Shown: positions 22,681 to 34,143, numbered from the stretch's first letter. The stretch is 64,000 nucleotides of DNA from Trametes villosa (GCA_002964805.2 PUDQ02000010.1:2666001-2730000); one strand, 5' to 3'. Program-made: numbers and translations. Notes: generated by a model not told the origin, from the sequence alone.

Positions 22681-24760
22681 GGCGGTCAGTAGAGTCGTCA
22701 TGCCAAACGGCGCCGCGGGAGATTGCGAACGCGTCCCGCGGCGCGCGTTTCGGTGTCCGCGCCGGCGAGGCCCTACGGAGTCGACGCGAACGTTCCCGCT
22801 CCAGATCGCGGCGATACTCACTGTAAACACGCGCCACGGTGTAGCCGTCGCGGGATTTGTGTTTGCGGGGCGTTCCGGGAGAGCCGTCGGGGACGAAGCG
22901 GCGGTCTTGTCGGGCACGAGCTCAGGTGCCGCGCCGCGATACGACACGAGCGGCGTGCGTGGCGCGTCCTTTCGCGTACAGGGGACGTCGCGTGCGCGTT
23001 TTGAGCGCCCCCGTACCGTTTGGGACGGCTGTGCCGGCCCCGGGGATGTTCGCGTGGTCGACCTCCCCGAGGGCCGGACAAAAAGTCTGAAAGTCAAACT
23101 CGTCAGACCCGCTCGAATCAAGCGGCGAACAGTAGAGTACTCGCCTGGGGGTGTTCCTGCGGAGTGGCGCCGCGGGAGAGCGCGAACGCCGCCCGCGACG
23201 TCGATTTCGGTGCCCGCACCCGGCATGCACCCATGAGGCCGCCCGAAGTCGACGGATATTTTTCTCGTCGGATAGCTGCGAAACGCGCAGCGTGCACGCT
23301 CCCCGGTGCGGCCGTCCCGGGAAGCGTGTTCGTGCGGCGTTCCGGGCGCGGGTCCGAGGGCGAGGTCGCGTTCGCGGGGGGCTCGAACACAGTGCCCGCG
23401 CCGCGTGGCGACGCGCGCAGCGTGTTCGGTGCGGCCGTCCGTGCTCGAGGGGTGTCGTACAAGCCTTGCCTACGTTTCGCACGCGTTTGGACTGTACGAA
23501 ACGACGGCGGAGATGTTCGCGTGGTCGGCCTCCTCGAGGGCTGGCCGAAAAGTCAGATTTTCAAACTCGTTGGATGCACTCGAAACAAGCGGAGAACGAT
23601 AGAGCACTTACAGGAGATCATTCGTGCGAAACGGCGCCGCAGGAGAGTGTGCACACGTCCCGCGGCGCGCGTTTCGGCGGTCGCCCCCGGCTTGCACCCA
23701 TGAACTCGCCGAAAGTCCTCGTAAAAATTTCCCGTCGGATCGCTGCGAAACGCGCAGCGCAGACGCGCCCCGGTGCGTTCGTCCCGGGAGTCGCATTTGC
23801 GAGCGGTTCCGGGCGGGGGACGGGTGCTGGTGGCACGTTCTCGTCGGGCTTGACTGCAGTGCCCGGGCGCCGAAGCGACGCGGGGAACGTCCGTGCGTGT
23901 CGGAGGGGTGTCGTGGATGCGTTCTGAGCAGTTCCGAGGCGTTCGGGGTGGGCGGGGCTGGCCCAGGGGACGTTCGCGCGGTCGAGCTCCCCGCGGGTCG
24001 GTGCACAGGGCTCGAAAAGCGCGAAAATGAAACTCGCCCCACACGTCTGGAAACGGTGCAGACCGATGGGATGTGTTCAGCACACTCCCTGTGCATGGCG
24101 GCGCGGCGGGAGGACGTGCACACGGCCGGCGGCGCGTGCTTCGTGTTCGGGGCCTATGAAACGACCCGAAAGTGAGCTGACTTTTTTCGCCGCGGATTGC
24201 GACGAGACTCACAAGTCAAACGCTTCCTGACTCGTACATTCCGGAAATCGCGTTTGCGAAGCGGGACGGTAGCGGGATGGCGGCGTAGAACGGGGTCTTG
24301 TCGGCGGCGGGCCCACCAAGTGGGCCCCGCGGCGAGACGAGCGGCGCGTCGTGCACCTGGGTACGTGCTCGCCTAAGTTATTACACACATTCCGTACGCT
24401 CTCCAAGCGTTTCGAGACCGCGGGCCGGCGGCGGGGGCGTGCACGCGGACTGCCTCCCCCGAGTCCGGGCGCCCAGCGCTCACCCCGAACTCGCCGCCCG
24501 CGCCCGCAACCGGCGGCGGGGAACAGCCGACGCCCACGAGAACTCGTCCGCCAAACGGCACGACGGGCAGACGCATGCGCGGCGGGCAGTGCGCGATTCT
24601 GCGCCGGCGCCCCCGCATCGCCCATGAAATCGCCCAAAATGCGCCGAGACTTGCAGGGCGCATGCGGCGAGGTGCGTGCGTCCTCGTAATCGCGTTTGCG
24701 CGGCGGTCCGGGCGCGGGACGGTGGCGGGGCGGGCGTTTTGGGGGGAGGCGGGCGTGGCG
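22680..24760 (-). repeat. Tandem array 2: five direct units of about 462 bp, very GC-rich
   Basis: An ACGGCGCCGCGGGAGA-type box recurs at about 22705, 23163, 23629, 24095 and 24552 (spacing 458, 466, 466, 457). A second box, GTCGGATNGCTGCGAAACGC, recurs in register at about 22801, 23267, 23734, 24195 and 24636. A third, GTTCGCGTGGTCGACCTCC, lies at 23047, 23515 and 23970. Units 2 and 3 are the most alike; the outer units are worn. On the minus strand, unit 3 has a GTAAGTGCTC...CTGAC...CAG intron-like stretch, and unit 2 has the same with a GCGAGT donor. No continuous protein frame was found. Its relation to array 1 is uncertain: the period is similar, the boxes differ. Confidence 0.7.
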
Positions 24761-25553
24761 ACGAGGATGCGTGGCGCGGCGGGGCGAAGTGGGGCGCATG
24801 TGCGCGCGGGTAGACGAGGTCGTGCAAGTACTAGGCACGTTCCGCACGCGTCTCGGGTGTGAGGGGCGGCCTCTGGGGCGTGCGGGAGGTTCGCCCCCTC
24901 GAGGCGGGAGGCCCGGGGCGGACATGCCCGACGGGCGGCCCGACGCTGGCGCACGGCTCCGATGCGGCTCAGGGGGGTAAAGCGGTCTATTGGGCGTGTG
25001 TCTATTACAAAAGGGGGCGGGGCACCGTAAGTGAGCGTCGCCCATCTGGCTTTCTGGGCCGGCGCGGGCTGAAAAAGGCTCGTCGTCAGCGCAGTTCGCG
25101 AGCGGGCGCCTTGCCAACGCACCCGACGCGAGTACCTGCCGGCGTGCACGGGGTGACGCAACGGTGACGCGGGGCATTGGAGAGGAGAGGCGGGAGGAGG
25201 GCGGGAGGGGTGTCGGGGTGGGCGGACAGCCCATCTTCTGGCGTCGGCCGTCGACGCCGGCGTCGTACAGCCGGTGACGTAGTCCGCGGGCGTCATTCGC
25301 GCCGAGGAGAGTCGTACACGCACCTATGGGGCGCACGCTGTGTCTTGTGGGCGGCGGGGGATGAAGGGGGGAGCCTCGGGGCGGCGGCGACGTTCCCGGC
25401 GCAGGACGTCTGCGACGTCTGTGTGGGCGCAACGGCGGCTTCGTCGACACACAGAGAACACGTGTGAAGCGTCCTGAGCGTGCGCAATTGGCCGTGATGG
25501 CGGTACGAAGATGGTGCGGGCGCACCTGTGTACGTCGTCCGCCGACTCTGCCC
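24761..25553. other. GC-rich spacer, no gene recognised
   Basis: Very G-rich on the + strand. It contains a last weak trace of array 2 near 24890. No motif, RNA gene or credible exon chain was seen, apart from an alternative open frame that continues from the candidate gene at 25554-25995. Confidence 0.4.
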
Positions 25554-25995
25554 CTACCGCAGTACTCCATCCTGCGACACCCACCGGCAACAGCACGTCG
25601 GGGGCATTGAGGCGTTCAATTTGCGAGTCGTCCGACGCTTGTCTGGCGCGTGTGGCGGCAGAGGTTCGCGATTTGGCGGATGGGCGTGCTGTAAGTCGGT
25701 CGTTGTCAGCGTAAATCCGGTCCGGACGGGCTGTAAACTCACCAGTAGAGCGCATACAGCCGCCTCCGCGCGTGCGTACGCAAGTCGCATGCGTCGGTCG
25801 CTGCGGTGGTCGTGCAGGTCGGGAAAAGAGGGCGACGGGGGCAACAACGTACCGCCGGAACGGCACGTGCGGCAGCTTCGTCCACGCAACCACGGCATCT
25901 TGGGAGTCGTCTTGACGTCTCCTGTTCTCCTTGAGGTGGGGCGTAGAGGGGTGTTGGAGGAGGAGAGGGTGCGGGATGTGGAGGGTGTCGGACAT
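25554..25995 (-). CDS. Candidate small gene, unknown function
   Basis: A weak three-exon model on the minus strand: 25995-25853, 25800-25743, 25688-25554; 336 nt, 111 aa. It starts MSDTLHIPHPLLLQHP. Both introns (52 and 54 nt) have GT(A/G)NGT-type donors and CAG acceptors in compatible phase. The joined centre VPFRRDRRMRLAYARAEAAV looks helical and coding-like. No domain is recognised. Exon 3 also has another open frame (QIERLNAPDVLLPVGVAGWS) that looks more protein-like than the chosen one, so the 3' structure may be wrong or the gene may be decayed. Confidence 0.3.
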
Positions 25996-26586
25996 GTAAC
26001 TCACTGAATTCGCTTGCGCCGCACTAGCGCCTTTACACGCATACACGGCGGGTGTCTTCGAGCCGTTTAGGCACGCTTGGAGGGGTGCGCGAGAAGTTGA
26101 GCGGCGGGTATCGGCGATTTGGCCGGTTTGAGAGCCAATAAAGCGACGCCGTGAGTTCAATCCGAGTCGCCCAGGCGCAGGAACTTGGCTGAGTGTAGCT
26201 GGTCATGACCCCGATATAGCCGTACCATCCGCGCAGAGGAAGACGCGGGAGAGCGGGCGGGAGAACGGAAATGTCGAGCAGGCCGTACTAGGGGAGTGGC
26301 GAGCGAAGGACTTGAGCAGCGTCTGCGTGCGAGCTGTCCGCAGCCACACGCGAGATTCTGAGAGCAAGTAAGTGAGAGCGAGAGCAGGGGCAGAGATTGA
26401 CGCGGGGCGGGGTGGACACAGAGTGCAGACAGGCAGGGTGCATAGAGAGGCGATCGAGGGCGAGTGCAGCAGCAGGTCGCAGGGCCAGAGTGCAGTCGCG
26501 GCAGAGAAGGCGGGGAGAGGCCAGGACGCGTCATAGAGCGAGAGAGCGCTGGAGAGCTCGCTTGCCCCGCGTCCGATTTCCTCGGG
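25996..26586. other. Spacer left of duplicate copy B
   Basis: G/A-rich on the + strand, T/C-rich on the minus strand, consistent with a 5' leader of a minus-strand gene. It has no similarity to the sequence left of copy A, so it marks the duplication boundary. No gene was recognised. Confidence 0.4.
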
Positions 26587-29193
26587 ATCGCGGCTGCTGG
26601 GCTCGGCCTAGTCTATATATGGCTAACCGCACCTCCGCCCCTTGTGTGCACACATCCTCCGCCAATGTCCACTTGACCCGCTCAGCGTCGGAGGGGCTGT
26701 CGTCACCGCGCAGTGCGCATCTCGAGGACTCGAAACAAGACGAAACAGCAGCAATCGCCGCCCCGCAGCCGCGTATCCCCGTCACGCCCTCGGCCCGGCT
26801 GTCCATCCTTTGCCTCCCGCTCGCCGCAAGGGTCGTTGGGGGCGGGCTCGGTCACGGAATGCCATGACGATTCGCGCCGTTGCGCTGCGATTTGCACGCC
26901 TGAAACACTCGGCCCCATGCGTCCCTCCGGATATAATACTCCGCCGCACGCCCGCGTTGACCAGCACGGATCTTGGGGACGTGCCCTTGCAAAGTGCGTT
27001 AGCAAACGCAGCAGGTACGTTTGGGTGGCCTCGCGGGAGATGGCTAATGCCCGTTTATAGTGCACGCCTCTTGGCTGTTTGACTATGACAGTAGCGTCGC
27101 AACATCACATCTAGTTAATTCATGTGTAGCCACATGTAGGCGTACTATTACTGTACGAAATGTTGCAATATCCTGACCTTTACTCAACTATCGGCGTCGT
27201 TTCCGAACGGCTTCCCACTCGCCTTTACAGAGGGTCGACAATGTCCGCAACAGTGTTGCAAAGTTTGCCGCGGTCAAGCGCTCACAGTACAACTCTCTTG
27301 TGCGTGATTGTGCAGGATGCCTGCATCCTGCGGGGGTCAGAAGCCATGCCATCCTTGGCACAGTACCCGAGCCGTTTCGTAGACGAGGATCGTCGCGGAG
27401 TCAACCTCCATCACGTTCCAAGCCCCAGCCCGCGCGATTCGGGCCTCCTCGACCAGCTGATATGCCCTTTCAAAGCCATGGCGCGCCCCTCACCTGGCAC
27501 GGGCGGGCACCCGCGGGCCCTCTTCAGACCGCCGACAGGGCTGTTGCGTCGGTGGAGGAGGCCCCGGCCTTCACACTCGCGCCCGCGGTCGCCGCACGAC
27601 GCGCGACCCTGCAGGCACGCCGGAGTCGCGTAGCCCTGAGTCAGGCGCGCTGAGAGCACTGTCGCTGGAAGGTCCGACCTGCTCAATGCGTGATGCGAGC
27701 GCCGCCGGAGTGCTCGAGAAGCCATAAATGTCACCCGCGACGACCTACGCGCTGATGCATTTCTCGCCGCGAAATCGCCATTTGTCAGGCCTGTCACTGT
27801 CAGCGCAGGCGAGATCTCGCAGCGGCGCACCTGGTGGGTCTCCCTGGAGCGCCCTGCGAAGTCGCCGTGCCACCGCGGATGCAGTGCGGAGCACCCGCGG
27901 CGCATTGGTAGACTCCCGAAGTAGAGCTTGCGGAAGCCTGCCCACCGCGAGGAGTGCGGTAAAGCACCACAAGGAGTGCAGACGCCGCGTTCCACAGTTC
28001 GCGTTCCTGCCAGTCCCGCCGTTTCAGCTGTCGATCTTGTGGGCTCCACTTAAGGCTTCGCGTGAAGACGTACGCCGTTCTCGTATGGCCGTCCAATCTA
28101 AACCTGTCCGGTTAGCCTTCCGCGGACGGGACCGTACCCGAGCTGCGCGTTCGGAACAAGGGGCAGATTGCTCTCCCGAACTTGAAGTTGCAACAACGGA
28201 ACAAGGCATCGAGCAGGCTGCAGCGGACGCACAAAAGCCTACTCTGCTTGACGGCGCAAGAAGCATGAAGTTATACATAGAGCAGAAAACAACGAACGTA
28301 CAGACACAGCACAACCCGCTCAGCGCTCAGTCCCGGCCCCACCGCGCCCCAGGGCGGTCCCTCCGTGCGTTCTCCTCCCAGCGCAGACGGTCCCGCTCGC
28401 GTTCCTTGTTCCGCTCCTCCTCGCCATACTCGCGCTCGTCCACCCTCCGGCGCACAGGCGGGGTCCTCGACCTGCTCCGCACACGCCCCGGCTCCGCCCT
28501 TCGCGCATGTCGGTCCCGCGAATGGTCCCTACGCCGCGGAGAGCGCGACCGCTCGCGGTCCCGCGGACGCCCCGGCGAAGCAGAGCGGGTGCGGTGGCGC
28601 CGCCGCGAACCCTCATCGCTGGAGTCGCCCCGTCCGCGGTGCCGCTCGGCGCGTTTCTTCTCCTTGTTCTCCTTCTTGAGCCGCTTCTCCTCCTTCCTGG
28701 CTGCCTTGCGTTTGCGCCGCTCCTCCTTCTCCGGGTCGAGCTCGTCCAGCGCCGCGGCCTTCGGCGGGACTGCGATGGCGTTCGCGCCCGTCCCGGAGTC
28801 GCTGGCCGCTGCCCCCGCGGGTTTAGCACCGGGCGCGAAGCCACTAAGTGAGGATTAGGGCGAGTTCGTGATTGAGAGAGGGACGAAACACGTACAGTGC
28901 AGCAGAGATCGCCTCGGCCTCAGCCTCCTTGATCCTCCTAATCTCCTCCGCTCGCTCCGCCGCTGTCTGGTCCCCGTCACGCTGGTACCAGTGAATATCC
29001 TTGTTCTTCTGCCATCGCCCGGTCGGCGCGTTAATACTGTGGCCTAGGTAGTTCTACAGTCCGCCTCGTGAGGGCACTCGTTGCTACATGGACGGGCAGG
29101 TAGACATACCTCACGGTCCTTATCCTGCGAAACGTCCGACCATTTGAATTCGGCTTGGCCACCACGGGTGCCCCCTCGCACGGGCTCGAACAT
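26587..29193 (+). repeat. Segmental duplication, copy B
   Basis: Direct copy of 12193-15052 about 14.4 kb away. Long runs are nearly identical, for example around 26880-26980 against 12680-12790, and 28330-28850 against 14220-14730. It lacks about 213 bp and 93 bp that copy A has, and the region matching 13840-13900 differs by several small indels not divisible by three, so that part is not under strong coding constraint. The 26587-28326 part holds no confident gene. The MMTAG2-like gene at its right end is intact. Confidence 0.9.
28327..29193 (-). CDS. MMTAG2-like (kinase phosphorylation domain) protein, intact copy
   Basis: Homologue of multiple myeloma tumor-associated protein 2, a conserved eukaryotic protein of unclear nuclear role. 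Three exons on the minus strand: 29193-29110, 29053-28896, 28843-28327; 759 nt, 252 aa. Residues 1-28 start MFEPVRGGTRGGQAEFKWSD, the family N-terminus. They are followed by NYLGHSINAPTGRWQKNKD (29-47), IHWYQRDGD and the helix EEIRRIKEAEAEAISAAL. The rest is a charged Lys/Arg/Glu tail with Arg-Ser repeats (about 110-252), as in splicing-related proteins. Both introns (56 and 52 nt) have the same positions as in the broken copy A. The conserved N-terminus decides the start. Its 3' neighbour region is the remainder of duplicated copy B. Confidence 0.88.
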
Positions 29194-29711
29194 CGCAGGG
29201 CAGACTTTCCAGAAAGCAAGAGATAGGCGAGCTATGAGACCACCAGGGTGAGGACAAGAAGGGTCGCAGGAGCAGGAACTGCTAGACAGTGGTGGTGGTG
29301 TTGAGCAGACCAGGTCCACGGCGACGACGACGAGACGCGTTGGGCGTCTATAGCACCAATATCCGAGAATGGTAACTAGGAACAAACTCGCGAACAAACT
29401 CTTTGCCAGACATGTTTTCTAGAGGGGAGACCGCAACTACTCTCTTCGACGCATAGCGGCACAGAGAGCACGACTGTAAAGTCAATATGTAGAATCTTTG
29501 CGGCTGTGCAGCTAATCATTAATCAGGGACGAGGTTGGTTAGTTTAATCATGATGGGTGGGTACTACGTGCAATTGCAGATTGAAGTTCTTGCCCTGTAC
29601 CGACTTAGTCTCAGTGTGGCAGGCTGAAAGGAGGCGTGCAAATTGAGACATCTTGTACAAGTTCAGTGTATTCGCAAGCAGCAATGCAACAACGCTTTCG
29701 AGGTACACCGG
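29194..29711. other. Spacer between MMTAG2-like gene and SQS1
   Basis: Holds the upstream region of the minus-strand MMTAG2-like gene and the 3' UTR of SQS1. A GCGTCTATA box at 29344 resembles the GCGCCTATT box of array 1, and flanking sequence shares short blocks with 15080-15180, so this looks like a single diverged relative of an array 1 unit. The right half is AT-richer and featureless. Confidence 0.45.
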
Positions 29712-32700
29712 TCAAGACTGCGCAGATGCGCCCAACCCAAGCTTCGTCTTCTTCATAATCGCGGTGAGAGGAGCTTCCAACCCGCCCGACAGGCCAATCC
29801 GGTCTCCGTCGCTCCAGCCCATAGAGGCCAGCATCTTGAACCCGAGGTTCGACGCGCCGATCTTCGGGGCCGCCTATGTTCGATCATCCGTTAGCCAGGC
29901 TTATTCGTCTTATGGGAGGGTAAACACCTACCTTGCCAACCTCCTCGCCCTCCCGGTGCGTCGCCAACGACACGGCCTTCGACTTGCCCTTACCACGGTC
30001 TCCATCGGGGGGTGCCCAAGCACCTCCCGTCGCTTGCCGCAACAAATACCGAATCTTCTTCTCCCTGATAGCGACGCCGCTCTTCGACGTCTTGGTGAGC
30101 GTAGTATACCGCGCGTCGCCCTTTCCCTTGCTTTGGCTGTTCAGACCGAACGCCGTCGCGAGCTCGTGCACCTGCTTCCGCACGTCCTTGTCCATGGGCG
30201 GGAGCGACATCGTCTGGCTGCCGCCGATGTCCGCGAGGAAGCGGCGGATCTGCTGCTCGAGCGAGACGAGGTCCGTGATGCGGTTCGGGAGGTCCACGTC
30301 GCTGCCGGCGCGCGCCGCCGCGAGCATCGCCTTGCGGCCTTTCTTGCCGCCCTTGTGCTGCGCGAGCGGGTCCGCGGCGAGCTGCATGCGCTCGAGGGCG
30401 CGCTTGCGCTTGTTCTCCGCCTTCCGCGCGCGGTCCTTCTCCCACTGCTCGCGGAGCTCGGGAGGCACGTCCTTGTCTTTCCCGCGTTCTGTGAAGTTGC
30501 ATGAGTATCCGTTTTAGCGCAAGCAGTTAACGACGTACTGGCGGGCGTCGTGGAGTCGACGAACATGTCCCTGTCGAACGAGCCATCCCGGATGGCAGCG
30601 AACAGGAGTTTCTTCGACTTCCTGTCTCCCAGCTCCAACACCTGCGAGTTCGCATCGAGGTACGCCTACGCCGTCGTGAGCCCGGCAGACCCAGCTGTCA
30701 TGCTATGGAGACGCACCTGAATGGTTTCTAGATACTGTTCGTCCTCGTCCGCCCATGTCATCTGCACTGACATGGCTTCGTCGCTGGAATCGTCCGACTC
30801 CCTCGCTGGCGCCTTGCCTTTGCCCTTGCTGGGCGTGGAGCGCAGACGTTCGAGTCGCGACTGGAAACCTCGCCTAGGAGTTTCGTCGTCGTCGGAGCTG
30901 TCGTCGTCGTCATCGTCATCCTCCTCGTCCTCGTCTTCATCGCTCTCGCCACTGAGGCCGGCTTCTTCCGCCCGCACGATAGCCTCAACCTCCTCATCTT
31001 CGCCCTCGCTATCGTCCTCGGACTCGTCTTCATCGCTTGCTCCCGGTCCGTCGTGCGTCTCTAGCGCGTCCTCTTCATCCGCAGACTCGGCTCCGCGCAT
31101 CGGCTCCTCCGCGTCCTCCTGCTTCATCCGCTCGATATCCGCCACATCGTCCATCGTGATGTGCTGCGAGCCCTCCGCGCTCATGCTGTGTGCGAACCTC
31201 TTCATCGCCGCCAGACTGATGCCCTCGTCGATCTCCATGTCGCCGATCCCAGTCGACAGCTCCTCGACGGCGTCATCCGAGTCCGAGTCGCCCCAGTTGA
31301 CGTCCGAGTCCCCGCGGCGCTGCTCGTCACGGCGAGGGTCGACCTCGCGCAACTGCGCCTCTTCGTGCATCGCGCCGTACGCACCGAAACCGCGGAGCGA
31401 CTTCCGACGCGGCTTGCGCGAACGCTTGAGGAGCGAGCGCGGCGTACCGACCGGGTGGAGGCGGCGGGACTGCTTCTTAGGCGAGGCCTCCTCGAACTTG
31501 AAGGCGACGCTGTCGAAGGACGGCGGTGGGGGAAGGTCTGACGCATCGGGGGCCACGCCAATAGGGGAGGGGTCCGGCAGAGCCGTAGTTTCTTCGGGGT
31601 AGAGTGTATCCAAGGTGAGGTGAACAGCGGGAGCTAATGAGTCGATAGCTGGTCCAGTACCACTCGCTTCTGCTGCGTCCTGGGCAGCGATAATTGCGGT
31701 AGGGCCGATATGGAGGCCTGTGATAATCGACGTAGAGGGCAATGGCGTGGGTGCGACCTCAATTGAATCGGGAGGTGCAGGGGTAGACCTCTCCAAGCGA
31801 GGGTGAGGGGCGACGTAAACGATCACATCGTCATCGTCGTCCGCCACCTCACCGAGGGCACCTTGAAGCGGGTTCGTCGCGATGCGCTGAGTGTGAGCGG
31901 CCGACAGGAAGGCCATAGGCGTTGTGTCGACGAAGAATGCTGCCTCCTCCTTGACGGCGGGGGTCTTTGCTGCTTGCGTTGCCGCAGCCGTCGCTGCGGC
32001 GGCGTCTACCGCATTCTGAATCTTTCCGATGTCTGCGAAGTCAATCTCTTCTAGCTCCTCTTCTTCAGCTGACGAATGGCCACCCTTCTGCGGGAGCATG
32101 TTGAACACCCGTGATACGGTGTCCGCTGTGGGTACATGGCTCTTCTCATCGCCTTCCACTGCGGTACTTGAGTATTGATCTGATTGGGCAGAGCATTAGC
32201 ACTAACCTGCGGCTTCGACAACCGGCTTGAAGATATCCTCCTCCTGTGTGAAAAGTGTTGCGGTGTGCACCGAGCGTACGAATTTGATGGGCTTCAGGAA
32301 TATGTTGCTCTCATACAGCTGTTTCGAGAGCGGGGCGCTGGAGTTTAACCTCGAATTGAAGCTGCGAGAATTTCCGTAACCCCTGCGCGCGTCCGCGGGA
32401 GCATCGCCCTCACCGCGTCCCCGCCCCCTACCTCGAGGAGACGAGAATCCGCCCCGAGGTGTGTTGACTCCAGTCCCAGGCGAAGAAAATCCGCCTCGGC
32501 CCCTCCCGCGGGCGCGGTTCCCAGAGCCGCGAGAGCCTCCCGCAGCCGGCGGCTCATCTGTGATGTCCGTTAGTTGTTATGTTCCCAGAATATAGGCGCA
32601 TACTGCGAAGCGTACTGCTTGGCCACTGTTGTATCGGAAAGTCAAAGTCGTCCAAGGTGATGTACGCCGGACCACCTCTCCCCCTTCCGCCGCCGTTTCC

Positions 32701-32790
32701 TCTCCCTCTTGGGCCTCCCCTTCCTCGGCCCCTGGACTGGTTGTTTTGCCCGCGCTGCCCTCCGCCGCGTCCCCGGTTTCCTCTAGCCAT
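29712..32790 (-). CDS. SQS1: SQS1-like protein with R3H and G-patch domains
   Basis: Probable nuclear/nucleolar cofactor of the DEAH helicase Prp43, acting in pre-rRNA maturation and splicing (known for yeast Sqs1/Pfa1). Six exons on the minus strand: 32790-32616, 32557-32207, 32158-30717, 30641-30539, 30488-29932, 29873-29712; 2790 nt, 929 aa. The order of parts fits the family. An RGG-rich N-terminus (MARGNRGRGGGQ, later GGFSSPRGRGRGRG) comes first, then a long disordered acidic centre with an Asp/Glu/Ser run. An R3H-type region follows (KDVRKQVHELATAFGLNSQS...GDARYTTLTKTS). The C-terminal G-patch begins IGASNLGFKMLASMGWSDGD and ends KKTKLGLGASAQS. Introns are 48-75 nt. The exon 1 donor has an alternative 12 nt away. 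It diverges from USE1 across 315 bp. Confidence 0.92.
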
Positions 32791-33105
32791 GGCTTATTGA
32801 TACAATGGCAAGCGCTGGTTTGGTGGTATGATACAGAGACGCCCTCTCTATGCGCAGCAGATGTACAGTTTCAGTAGATCAAAGCGACGATAGCACGACG
32901 AGAACAGGAGTTGGGAGGGCCGAGCTGAGGAAGAGGTCCTCCCGCTCGACTGAGCCGAATCTGACTGGGGATCTAGGCGCTCATGCCGTCGGAGGCGCGC
33001 TTGCGCCACGACGGTGCCGGTCCTTGCTGCGGTAGACGACCACGACCACGACCTCGAACGAATCCTTACTCTGCTCTCAGTATCTGTTTTACCTGGGCGG
33101 AACAC
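32791..33105. promoter_or_regulatory. Shared promoter region of SQS1 and USE1
   Basis: A 315-bp gap separates the start codons of two divergent genes, so both promoters and 5' leaders must lie here or overlap. No specific factor site or TATA box was identified. Bidirectional control is inferred from position only. Confidence 0.5.
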
Positions 33106-34143
33106 ATGCAGTCTGAACAGCTTCTCCACGACCGCGTAAACCTTGCTCGGCTTGTTCGCAGGCTGGAGAAGACCGTCTCGAGCGAGACATGGCTGGACGA
33201 GGTGGCTGAACCGGCACCTACGCCAACCTGGATTACAGCTCGGCGGACTCTGCAGGTATTATACCATTGAATGATCTGGAGGGGCAAGCTGTAACGTACT
33301 CCCGGTTCACAGAAGGTGAAGCATGCACGCAAGCTGCTGCAAAGCGTGGAATCGAAAGAAGACGCCAGCGACTCGTAAGTCCTTCACCCCCGCGCCCCCT
33401 CGCGGTAGACTCAGTGCGGAACTTCGTCGTGTGTAGATCCTCATTACAACGCTATGACGGCTACCGCAAGGCACTGGACCGTCTAGAAGCCATCGTGGCT
33501 GAAGCAGACAAGGTACCCCGGCCTCGCTCCCCCTCAGCTTCGCCGCTCATTCATGCATTTTTAGCGACATTCTCCTCGGGTGTCGCGGCCGGAACCGATA
33601 CTTCCTTCAATCCCTCCTCCACCTGTTGTGAATGCAGACCCACCGTCGGAGATCACCGAAGTCTCGCAAGATCCCTCTTCGACCCTCCTCCCCGCAGAAC
33701 CGACTCCTGGCATCGCTGCCCACGGCCTGCTTCTTAGCCCATCAGGCCCCGAGCCGTTCTTCAGAGGACCTATCAATCCAGCCGAAACACTGCTTCCGCC
33801 CTCTCACCCGGCGACATCCGAGAAGTCCACATCCCAGGCCACACCGGCATTCCTTCAGAACTCCGCCTCCTTGCACGAGGAGCTATCGGCTCAGCTCGCA
33901 CAAATGGCCACCCAGCTCAAGCGCAACGCAGTGCATTTTGCCGATGCGCTGGAGAAAGACAAGGCGGTCGTGCAGGACACTCAAGAGAAGCTGGAGCGCA
34001 ACCACGACGTTATGAGCAAGGAGCGCGTGCGGCTGCGGGATCACCACTCCAAGAGCTGGGGCACGACATGGATTACCATGCTCAGTATCGTCGTTGCGTT
34101 GATAGGCTTCCTCCTTACGTTCTTTGTTATTCGTTTCACTTGA
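33106..34143 (+). CDS. USE1: SNARE protein USE1, ER retrograde traffic
   Basis: ER-anchored Qc-type SNARE that acts with Sec20 and Ufe1/syntaxin-18 in Golgi-to-ER vesicle fusion. Four exons: 33106-33255, 33313-33374, 33437-33512, 33565-34143; 867 nt, 288 aa. The N-terminus has the family pattern VNLARLVRRLEKTVSSETW and RTLQKVKHARKLLQSVES. A Pro/Ser-rich linker spans about 96-195. The SNARE coiled coil begins SLHEELSAQLAQMATQLKRN and continues through VVQDTQEKLERNHDVMSKE. After WGTTW comes a single C-terminal membrane anchor (TMLSIVVALIGFLLTFFVIR) and only two more residues, as expected of a tail-anchored protein. Introns are 57, 62 and 52 nt. The first ATG in frame with the conserved helix is 33106. 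Confidence 0.93.

Noticed and set aside
22282..25570. Several very long open frames on the minus strand
   Set aside because: GC above about 65 percent removes stops from several frames at once; frames overlap on both strands and follow the tandem repeat, with no family motifs.
26113..26172. Possible tRNA: GGCGATT and AGTCGCC ends with TTCAATC between them
   Set aside because: Only about 59-60 nt long, the T-stem does not pair and no anticodon stem forms; likely a chance hairpin.
28327..29193. Arg/Ser-rich gene taken at first for a CIR-type co-repressor
   Set aside because: The N-terminal block with RGGTRGG and NYLGHSINAPTGRWQ matches MMTAG2, not the CIR N-terminal domain; the RS tail alone is not diagnostic.
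30894..30990. GTC/ATC-rich microsatellite-like run
   Set aside because: Explained by the Asp/Glu/Ser-rich acidic segment of SQS1 on the minus strand.
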